The notes below the pieces were generated by a model, which saw only the letters and a list, made by a program, of their open reading frames with translations, ran no database searches and was not told the DNA's origin. Positions 1 through 5,918 of a stretch of 12,811 bases of DNA are shown here, one piece after another (positions within the stretch are counted from its first letter, which is position 1; each line of letters begins with the position of its first letter). Position numbers and translations under genes: made by a program. This DNA is from CG2-30-40-21 sp043806395 (GTDB taxonomy: Bacteria > UBA9089 > CG2-30-40-21): NCBI GenBank assembly GCA_043806395.1, contig JAZDHC010000050.1, positions 1 through 12,811 on the forward strand, written 5' to 3'.

Positions 1-110
1 AAAGGCACAAAGGCACGAAGGAATACACAAAGGAAGATATTCTTAGTGTTTTCTTAGTGTCTTGGTGTCTTAGTGGCAAATCTCTATCTTACACATTTAG
101 TAGTGGCATT
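1..110. repeat. Intergenic repeat with 8-bp tandem units
   Basis: The window opens with AAAGGCAC twice in tandem (1-16) followed by similar degenerate units. At 52-75 there is a second array, TCTTAGTG TCTTGGTG TCTTAGTG, with another TCTTAGTG at 41-48. The second array is roughly the reverse complement of a degenerate version of the first, so the two could be arms of an imperfect palindrome. This resembles the dispersed intergenic repeats of many environmental bacterial genomes. No coding potential is seen on either strand. The element may continue beyond the window edge. Confidence 0.5.
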
Positions 111-218
111 GCGAGTTCCACACTTTATTGAGCAATTACGGTAGATGCGTTAAAACAGATAGAGGTTAATCTGGACTTTGTCCATCTTATGTTTTGAACA
201 GAGGAGATGATGATGAGA

Positions 219-262
219 TGTAACTACTCACCATGGAGACATAGAGAACACGGAGAATGGAG
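219..262. repeat. Single arm of the GTAACTACTCA repeat element
   Basis: The sequence ATGTAACTACTCACCA here is identical to that at 5061-5076. The following bases (GGAGACATAGAGAACACGGAG) are a diverged version of the CAGAGGCACAGAGAAAG stretch that follows it there. The opposite arm seen at 5213-5259 is not found near this copy, so this looks like a solo or decayed end of the same element. It sits just past the 3' end of the large NACHT gene. The rest of 1-287 shows no gene. Confidence 0.6.
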
Positions 263-287
263 GGATACCCCCTAACTCCATAAATAA

Positions 288-3119
288 TTATGCCCTCTGT
301 TCCTTAAACAATATCAAATCCCCTATCTCTACCTTGCCTACATGTGCCCTGCCTGCAGGCAGTTCAAGTACATATTTGGCTAATCGTTGTGAGGTGTATG
401 CTTTCCACGACGCAGGTTTGAGCAGATTAAATGGAGAAACATTCTCGGCAATGTCTACAACTTTGAAACTCGAATCAAGCCATATTATATCAAGGGCTAT
501 ATTGACAAAAAGCATGTGAACAGAGACCCTTGTTCCTGTTGGATGTGGATATTCCATCAGAAGAGGGTCAGGTGATTTTGCAAACATCAGTCCTTTTGCC
601 CTCTTTAAGAAGTTGCGGGCAATACTTATTCTGGCAGATAGCAAAACATCCTTGGTGATGTTATGCCCCACAACCAAATCAAGATATTCTACAGCCATTA
701 CTGATTCCTTGATCATTGCAGCATAACTTTCACCACGCCACAAAAGTTCATAAATCCCAACCTTTGTTTCATCGTTTCCTAATAATCTCTTTGACCCAAA
801 ATATCGAAACTTAATTGGAGTATCCTTTCCTTTCATTATCTTAGAAGTGTTTTCTCCAGTCAAAATTTGTCCGGCAATGGCTATTTGTCCAATCTTAACA
901 GCTAATTTCATCTCAATACTTGTAAAGGAAGTTTGTGGCTCAGGATTGCCTGAAACTATTCCAATCCGCATATAAAGCTTTCGGCTTGGCTGTCTGAGGT
1001 TATATTCATCTATTGCCGCCTGCACCTTGATGGCTGTATCAATTGCATGCTCAGGTTCTTCAAACAAGACAACAAATGTTCCACCAGTAAATTTAAGTAT
1101 CTTTCCACAGCCATCACTTACTGTAGGTCTGACAATGTTATTATAAAACTGTAGCCCGGTTAATCCCCTTGTTTCGCCAATCTGTTTGATTAATTCTATT
1201 GATCGTATCAGGCTCATAAAAACTATTGTCGTCTTGCCTGCGGACAGGGTTTCAGGCAGAGCCTCTTGTGTCAATGCTTCCTTTTTCGTTGGAATAACAT
1301 TCACAAGCATGTCCTCTTGTATTTGAGGAAAAGAGATCCTGATATTTTCCCTTTCCCTTCGTTCTATCTCAATAATAGCTTCAAAGGCAGCATTGTAAAC
1401 GGCTGGAGATTCATCTGTAAGTAATTTCTCAAGATAAGGGATAACCTCACGATCACACACCTTTCCAAGTGCCCTGGCAGATTTTTCTCGCCGTATCCAA
1501 TCCTCATCCTTGAGCCTTTCTATGAAGATATCAACTGCTTTATTCTTACCTGTATCGGATAGATAATCCATTGCCATTTTATCTGACATGGATGCCTGTT
1601 TGCGAACCGCACGGCCGGCTATTCTGGCAAGCCCATAAAGTGCCTCCCTTTGATTATACCAGTATCTGTCGTTCAGCATCTCCCTTAATAACCCTATTAC
1701 CTTATCTTCAATTGTCTCCTCTACATCCCCGCTGGCTACACATTCAGCAGCTAAGAATAGCGGATTACGATACTTATAGGGCATACTCAGTATCTCATTA
1801 ACTAACTTAGAGGTATCGGCTACATCCATTAACCCTGCTAAATATACAAGCACATCCTCCCACCGAGGATGATTGTAGATAGAAGATAAATCTACAGATG
1901 CAGAAAATAGTTGTTTTAGCCTCTCTGCAGCAAAATACTCCCTGAATGACTGATAAAAGAATTTTACCTCATTTTTCTGAACCCTGACAATACCAAGCTG
2001 AGTGCATAGATGAAGTATTTCTTCCGGCGGATTGTCCTTATATCCACTATTATCAGCAATATTCTTAAACAGGCTGATAACCTCTTGTTTATCTAAGACA
2101 GTAGCATTATGCATTTGAAGTGTAAATCCTATTATGGACAGCCCTTGTGCAATTATCTTTTTATCTGCTTCAACAAGCTTGCCCATCTTTTCAAAGAGGT
2201 CATAGAGGCAATTAATATATGCAGAGTAAACATCTGTCTTGTTTTTTGGTATCTTTTTATAACGGATAAAGGTTACCATCATGAGCAGTAGCAGCAGCGG
2301 GCTTTCAGCAATTTCTTTCAGGCTGGGATCCCCCATGATAGTATCAAAGACCATATCTCTTTTTTCTGCATCCTTAATATAATGGCTAAGATATTCCCTT
2401 ATATCTTCCTTGGTTAATTCTAATAATTCTATAACCTTATAATTTGCAGGGAAACTGGTGTAACAAACCCCTTTACGGCAGCTCAGGATATAGCTGTTTT
2501 TGGGGAATTGACTGATAAATTTCTGAATAGATTCCACAGGGTTAAAACCTTCATAGGGGCAAAGAAGGTCAAGCCCATCAATCAAAATTAGAAACATGTT
2601 TTGTTCAAATAACACCTTTAACTGATCATGGGTTAAGGAAAGCTTTCTATTATTTAACTCATCAAGGAGGTAGTCTGTAAATTTTCCAGAACGAAACCCA
2701 CCCATATCCAGAAAGATAGGGATTAAGGCAGTAGGAGTATCCTGCTCACTATCGTTAAGTTCCTGAAGACATTTTGTTGCATATAAACCTGCTAAATATC
2801 TCAGGGATGTGGTTTTACCTGAGCCAGACTCACCTATTAAGATAAGGGGTAATACCTCTGTCTGCAAATTGCATCCTGCCTGTCCCTTCCCTACCATGCC
2901 CTGTATTGTCTGCCTCTTTTTTATCCATGCAAGCCCTTCTGGTAAAGGGGCACCGTCTTCAATTAACCCCTTTGTCTCCTCTAATATCATCTGCCGTAGA
3001 CAGGGGATAACAGGCAAATCCTCAGCACTTTCAGTAATATGAAGGGACACATAAAGTGTTCCCCATTTACCTATTTCACTATCAGCTAATAGATTGTTTA
3101 AGTATGGTTTGAAGTCCAA
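288..3119 (-). CDS. STAND NTPase: NACHT, HEAT repeats, degenerate cyclase-like domain, C-terminal DUF192
   Basis: This 943-residue protein has no signal peptide or membrane segment. Residues 1-90 are a leader without a recognised effector domain. The NACHT NTPase has Walker A GESGSGKT (96-103), Walker B LILIDGLD (177-184), SCRK (213-216) and the winged-helix motif FYQSFREYFAAERL (388-401). Residues about 480-590 contain HEAT-like helical repeats (WYNQREALYGLARI, WIRREKSARALGKV). Residues 630-793 match the class III adenylate/guanylate cyclase fold (MRIGIVSG, 717-724). However, the two metal-binding Asp positions read Ser636 (VFMSLIRS) and Gly680 (KFTGGTFVVLF), so catalysis is unlikely. Residues 838-938 match DUF192 (RAKGLMF, HMLFVNIALDIIWLD, KYVLELPAGRA, IGDLILF). 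The start is TTG, placed 5 nt after a perfect AGGAGG. It lies 57 nt downstream of the toxin gene on the same strand and is probably cotranscribed. STAND proteins commonly sense ligands or invaders; a defence role here is inference. Confidence 0.9.
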   Translation of the reverse strand: MDFKPYLNNLLADSEIGKWGTLYVSLHITESAEDLPVIPCLRQMILEETKGLIEDGAPLPEGLAWIKKRQTIQGMVGKGQAGCNLQTEVLPLILIGESGSGKTTSLRYLAGLYATKCLQELNDSEQDTPTALIPIFLDMGGFRSGKFTDYLLDELNNRKLSLTHDQLKVLFEQNMFLILIDGLDLLCPYEGFNPVESIQKFISQFPKNSYILSCRKGVCYTSFPANYKVIELLELTKEDIREYLSHYIKDAEKRDMVFDTIMGDPSLKEIAESPLLLLLMMVTFIRYKKIPKNKTDVYSAYINCLYDLFEKMGKLVEADKKIIAQGLSIIGFTLQMHNATVLDKQEVISLFKNIADNSGYKDNPPEEILHLCTQLGIVRVQKNEVKFFYQSFREYFAAERLKQLFSASVDLSSIYNHPRWEDVLVYLAGLMDVADTSKLVNEILSMPYKYRNPLFLAAECVASGDVEETIEDKVIGLLREMLNDRYWYNQREALYGLARIAGRAVRKQASMSDKMAMDYLSDTGKNKAVDIFIERLKDEDWIRREKSARALGKVCDREVIPYLEKLLTDESPAVYNAAFEAIIEIERRERENIRISFPQIQEDMLVNVIPTKKEALTQEALPETLSAGKTTIVFMSLIRSIELIKQIGETRGLTGLQFYNNIVRPTVSDGCGKILKFTGGTFVVLFEEPEHAIDTAIKVQAAIDEYNLRQPSRKLYMRIGIVSGNPEPQTSFTSIEMKLAVKIGQIAIAGQILTGENTSKIMKGKDTPIKFRYFGSKRLLGNDETKVGIYELLWRGESYAAMIKESVMAVEYLDLVVGHNITKDVLLSARISIARNFLKRAKGLMFAKSPDPLLMEYPHPTGTRVSVHMLFVNIALDIIWLDSSFKVVDIAENVSPFNLLKPASWKAYTSQRLAKYVLELPAGRAHVGKVEIGDLILFKEQRA

Positions 3120-3124
3120 TGTAT

Positions 3125-3130
3125 CCTCCT
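3125..3130 (-). promoter_or_regulatory. Ribosome-binding site fixing a TTG start
   Basis: The minus strand reads AGGAGG followed by ATACA and then TTG, giving a 5-nt spacer. The only nearby ATG (3131-3133) is out of frame and lies upstream of the Shine-Dalgarno sequence. TTG at 3117-3119 is therefore the best start for the NACHT gene. Confidence 0.75.
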
Positions 3131-3176
3131 CATGTATTTATCGGTATTTTATGAAATTAGCTTGATTTTTCATTTT

Positions 3177-3569
3177 CTATCTCTCAAAATATAGTTGATT
3201 TAACTTTTCTAATAGTGCCACTGTTTGTTGGGATTCACAATTTGACGGCAAAATGTTTGATTCTTCTTTTATATGGACATGATGTGGAAAATTTTTTATT
3301 TCTGGGTGATGATTGGCATTGTCCCATCGCATAATAAGTTTCCCTGTTGAATCCTGCCAATGAAATGTATATTCCTGAGTAATTATTCTCTTGTTATATC
3401 TGCAGTATTCCGAGAGTTCTATTATGTCTCCATTAATCAACCTTCCACGAATTTTTATATAACCATCTGTAATTATAATCCGTTCATTTCTTACCTGAAA
3501 ACTTTCAATAAATTCAGATTCCATTAATTTTAACTTTATCTTATCAAAATATTCTTGAATTTCCCTCAT
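3177..3569 (-). CDS. TumE-like toxin (DUF6516 family)
   Basis: This 130-residue protein carries motifs I associate with the TumE/DUF6516 toxin family: LINGDIIELSEYCRY (44-58), YTFHWQD (67-73), RWDNANHH (81-88) and FPHHVH (94-99). The clustered His and Trp residues could form an active or metal site. That is inference, because I do not know a settled mechanism for this family. The length is typical. Its ATG directly abuts the TAA of the upstream partner, so the two are translationally coupled. This layout, small partner first and DUF6516 protein second, is the usual one for such toxin-antitoxin pairs. It lies 57 nt upstream of the NACHT gene on the same strand. The frame is intact with no sign of decay. 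Confidence 0.78.
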   Translation of the reverse strand: MREIQEYFDKIKLKLMESEFIESFQVRNERIIITDGYIKIRGRLINGDIIELSEYCRYNKRIITQEYTFHWQDSTGKLIMRWDNANHHPEIKNFPHHVHIKEESNILPSNCESQQTVALLEKLNQLYFER

Positions 3570-3881
3570 TTATTGTACTCCAAGCAAGTCTAATCTTTTT
3601 TTTGCCCTTAAAAACATTTGATACAAAGCTGACCATTCAAAAAAATCTGCATCATCCCCCATTTCTCCAGACTCCCATTTCTTAAAAAATGTAGAACTGT
3701 CCATCTTAAATCTGTTCTCTATTTTTTGCAAATCATTGTTTAATAGCATAACATCTTTTTGGGTTTTATTAATTTCATAATCTACAATTTTATTAATAGC
3801 TGTAGCTAAAAAAGTATCCTCCAATTCATTTTGATATATCTTTTCTAAGGCACCAAGTTGAAAGATTACTGCTGTATTCAT
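3570..3881 (-). CDS. Putative TumA-like antitoxin
   Basis: This 103-residue, mostly helical, charged protein is called the antitoxin mainly because it sits immediately upstream of the TumE-like gene, with stop and start codons touching. The C-terminal part (about 62-95: FFKKWESGEMGDD, DFFEWSALYQMF) resembles the acidic, aromatic region of small antitoxins paired with DUF6516 proteins. No helix-turn-helix can be assigned with confidence. The ATG start is supported by GAGGAGG six nucleotides upstream. A 61-codon open frame (3826-4011) overlaps its 5' end in another frame. Autoregulation would be expected for a TA operon, but I see no clear operator palindrome. Confidence 0.62.
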   Translation of the reverse strand: MNTAVIFQLGALEKIYQNELEDTFLATAINKIVDYEINKTQKDVMLLNNDLQKIENRFKMDSSTFFKKWESGEMGDDADFFEWSALYQMFLRAKKRLDLLGVQ

Positions 3882-4011
3882 TCTGTTCCTCCTCGTATAA
3901 TGTCATTAATTCACAATAACCAATGCCTGATTTTAACCACTTACTATTGGCAACAAGCTCTATATTATGCAACCTTCTGTAAGGATTATTGTCGTAAGCG
4001 ATAGTATTCAT
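3826..4011 (-). CDS. Small overlapping ORF of uncertain reality
   Basis: This 61-codon frame starts MNTIAYDNNPYRRLHN. It runs through the Shine-Dalgarno of the antitoxin (read as EEEQNE) and ends 56 nt inside that gene. The segment NIELVANSKWLKSGIGYCEL looks protein-like, whereas the last 15 or so residues do not. It could be a leader ORF coupled to the toxin-antitoxin pair, the remnant of an older gene, or chance. No convincing Shine-Dalgarno precedes its ATG. I recognise no family. Confidence 0.2.
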   Translation of the reverse strand: MNTIAYDNNPYRRLHNIELVANSKWLKSGIGYCELMTLYEEEQNEYSSNLSTWCLRKDISK

Positions 4012-4072
4012 TACCAGCTAAATAAGGTACTGAATATGATAATCTTGAGCTGCCTTTTATGCCTAAAAAACC

Positions 4073-4097
4073 TCTGTATCTGTGGCGGAGATACAGA
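4073..4097. other. Perfect 9-bp hairpin in the intergenic region
   Basis: TCTGTATCT (4073-4081) and AGATACAGA (4089-4097) are exact reverse complements around the 7-nt loop GTGGCGG. No T-tract suitable for intrinsic termination follows on the plus strand. On the minus strand the stem is followed by GGTTTTTTAGG, so weak termination of leftward transcription is possible. The rest of 4012-4188 shows no gene and no recognised element. Confidence 0.4.
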
Positions 4098-4188
4098 TCG
4101 CTTAACTGTTGAATGAAAATTACGATTCATGGTGAACCAAGACATTTTTCCCACTAATCTGAGGAGAGCCAAATGTATTTTCTGCTTG

Positions 4189-4308
4189 TTAATTCTCCCA
4201 ATGAGTCCGAATATATTCATTTGCTTCTCTAATACTCATTGGTTGTGATGAAGCAGATGCTCTGATGTAAAACTCTTCCTCGTCATTATTCTTCAAGAAC
4301 ACAAGATA
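4189..4308 (-). pseudogene. C-terminal remnant, probable AlbA_2/Schlafen-type protein
   Basis: On the minus strand 39 codons encode YLVFLKNNDEEEFYIRASAS followed by SQPMSIREANEYIRTHWEN and a stop. The pattern of a (V)FLK strand, an acidic turn, FYIR, Ser-rich residues, then S-I-R-E-A-N-E-Y-I-x-x-H-W resembles the C-terminal end of ATP-binding or DNA-binding AlbA_2-type proteins, where text like PVFLK-FYVR-REATEYI is common. There is no start codon and nothing matching upstream, because the methyltransferase gene occupies the preceding DNA. The remnant happens to be in frame with the methyltransferase stop codon (4309-4311) and would be its read-through extension. The family call is tentative. 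Confidence 0.4.
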
Positions 4309-5049
4309 TTACCTTCCTTCTACATGCAACAACCTTGTTTTCTTTTTCAGTGTCCTTAATGTTAAATAAATTACAAGACTGCAAATAAATATTGAAGTCC
4401 AAATCCAATCGATTACAAAACTCCCATAGATAATATAATCGGCGATTAATTCCAAAACCATAAATGACGAGATAACCCCAAAAAAACCGGAATACTCCCG
4501 TTTAAGAACATTCCTGAGTGAAAACGGAAGAGCATGTTTACGCCAATGCTTAAAATCAGGCCAGAAGGCATGGGTTTGTTTTGCCCAATCCTCATATTCT
4601 TGACCAAATTTTTTGCGAAGGAAATCCTCTTCTGCAAAAATAATCCGTTCATAATACAGCCAGAACGAGAGGACATAAATCAATCCAACCCACCAGACAT
4701 GAGGGAACATTATTACGCCAAGCATCATAAAGAAGTTACCAAGATACAATGGATTCCTTGTCACCGAATATATTCCATCGATATTTAACTGGTCAGCTAT
4801 TTGCGAGGTAGTATTTCTGCCCGATGTATTCTCAGGTGTATGCCCTATCGTGTAACACCTGATAAACAATCCAAAAAAAGAAACAGAAAGACATACCATT
4901 TCCCATATCAGATTAAGGGTATGCGTTCCCCCAAGATAATTGAATTCTGTCATACATGAAAAAATAATTCCAAAAACAACTAATGGCAAATAACTGCGCC
5001 ACCGAAACAAAAAAGATCCTGCATCAACAAACTCTTCATACAATGGCAT
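4309..5049 (-). CDS. Isoprenylcysteine carboxyl methyltransferase-family membrane protein
   Basis: This 246-residue integral membrane protein belongs to the ICMT/phospholipid methyltransferase-like superfamily. Hydrophobic segments lie at about 20-35, 47-66, 102-132, 187-208 and 212-232. The family signature is the SAM-site region GIYSVTRNPLYLGNFFMMLG (92-111), with Arg98-Asn99-Pro100, followed by EEDFLRKKFGQEYEDWAKQT (140-159). The acceptor substrate in bacteria is usually unknown; a lipid or small hydrophobic compound is likely. The C-terminal pair of membrane segments (after 180) extends past the core domain. The ATG start is supported by AGGAG six nucleotides upstream. A 197-bp palindromic repeat separates it from the acyltransferase gene, so cotranscription is uncertain. 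Confidence 0.82.
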   Translation of the reverse strand: MPLYEEFVDAGSFLFRWRSYLPLVVFGIIFSCMTEFNYLGGTHTLNLIWEMVCLSVSFFGLFIRCYTIGHTPENTSGRNTTSQIADQLNIDGIYSVTRNPLYLGNFFMMLGVIMFPHVWWVGLIYVLSFWLYYERIIFAEEDFLRKKFGQEYEDWAKQTHAFWPDFKHWRKHALPFSLRNVLKREYSGFFGVISSFMVLELIADYIIYGSFVIDWIWTSIFICSLVIYLTLRTLKKKTRLLHVEGR

Positions 5050-5062
5050 TTTAATCTCCTAT

Positions 5063-5259
5063 GTAACTACTCACCACAGAGGCACAGAGAAAGAATCACA
5101 AGCTCAGACTAAGATTATCCGCAGATTACGCAGATTACGCAGATTAAGATTTTTTGTTTGTTGTCCTTTCTTTTATTAAAACATCTGTGTAATCTGCGTA
5201 ATCTGCGGATTAATTCTTCTCTGTTTCTTTGTGGTAAATTACCCTCGCTGAGTAGTTAC
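5063..5259. repeat. 197-bp imperfect palindromic element with GTAACTACTCA ends
   Basis: The outer ends GTAACTACTCA (5063-5073) and TGAGTAGTTAC (5249-5259) are exact inverted repeats. Inside them, ACCACAGAGGCACAGAGAAA and TTCTTCTCTGTTTCTTTGTG (5213-5232) are imperfectly complementary. The inner arms 5115-5136 and 5191-5212 match as reverse complements at 21 of 22 positions and contain the 9-bp unit CAGATTACG in tandem. The central loop is AT-rich. No protein is encoded, which fits a MITE-like or REP-like element. Its right end overlaps the last bases of the acyltransferase gene and provides that gene's TAA (5256-5258). The folded transcript could also act as a terminator or RNA stabiliser. Confidence 0.75.
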
Positions 5260-5918
5260 CTTTTTCCCTCTGCTTTCCCCTCTGCCTCTTTGCTCAAGGC
5301 ATTCAACCGTTCCCTTAATATATTACATTCCTGCTGCACAGGTGTATCATTCTCTGGTTTATACGGCTGACCAAAGGCAATCAATCCCCTGCTAAAGGGT
5401 TTTGGCAATATATACTTATCCCATGCTGTTTCAAATGTCCATTTAGGCTTAGCTGTTGAAACTAATGGGACGATGTATGCCCCTGTTTTTCTTGCCAGAA
5501 ATATTATTCCTTCCTTAGGCTCATGGATTGGACCTATTGGACCATCAACAGCCAGCCCGCAATCTCCTCCATCCCTCATCCCCCTGATTAGTCCTACCAA
5601 CCCACGGATACCACCCTTAGCCGAAGAACCCCTCACTATTCTATAACCAAACCCCTGCAATATCCTTGCCTGATACTCCCCATCCTTGCTTAGGCTGCTC
5701 ATTAATATAATACCCCTCTGGCTCATATATGGTACAAGCAGAAATTGTTGTCCATGCCAGAAGGCGTAGATAATCCTTCCCAAGGAGGGGTCAGGGGTGG
5801 TTTCTTTTCCCTCTCCAACCACCCTTAATCTAATCGTACAGAATAATAAACGAATGAGTATCCCAGCCAGCAGTGGCAAAATTAAACGCAATATCCTTTC
5901 CTTAATCTGCTTAATCAT
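5256..5918 (-). CDS. Lysophospholipid acyltransferase family protein (DUF374; lipid A-type acyltransferase)
   Basis: This 220-residue protein (from ATG 5918) has an N-terminal hydrophobic anchor at about 10-28. The acyltransferase motifs in order are FWHGQQFLLVPY (53-64, with the conserved His), SSLSKDGEYQARIL (74-87), RGSSAKGGIRGL (96-107), DGPIGP (125-130) followed by EPKEG, and ARKTGAYIVPL (142-152). Together these define DUF374, whose members are thought to transfer acyl chains to lipid A or similar lipids at the inner membrane. The start at 5918 is chosen because AAGGA lies 8 nt upstream; ATG 5924 would be only 2 nt from it. The gene overlaps the end of res by 8 nt. The C-terminal tail (KEAEGKAEGKR) stops within the palindromic repeat, so the natural C-terminus may have been altered. 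Confidence 0.85.
   Translation of the reverse strand: MIKQIKERILRLILPLLAGILIRLLFCTIRLRVVGEGKETTPDPSLGRIIYAFWHGQQFLLVPYMSQRGIILMSSLSKDGEYQARILQGFGYRIVRGSSAKGGIRGLVGLIRGMRDGGDCGLAVDGPIGPIHEPKEGIIFLARKTGAYIVPLVSTAKPKWTFETAWDKYILPKPFSRGLIAFGQPYKPENDTPVQQECNILRERLNALSKEAEGKAEGKR

Noticed and set aside
255..284. Possible intrinsic terminator after the NACHT gene
   Set aside because: GGAGGGATACCCCCTAACTCC can form only an interrupted stem, and no clear T-tract follows it in the leftward direction. Evidence is too weak to call.
4011..4220. 69-codon minus-strand frame upstream of the small overlapping ORF
   Set aside because: It overlaps the AlbA_2-like relic in another frame, has no ribosome-binding site, and encodes a hairpin region. 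Its text is basic and without pattern.
5115..5212. CRISPR-like short repeats
   Set aside because: The repeated CAGATTACG units are tandem without spacers and form the arms of a palindrome, so this is not a CRISPR array. No cas genes are present.
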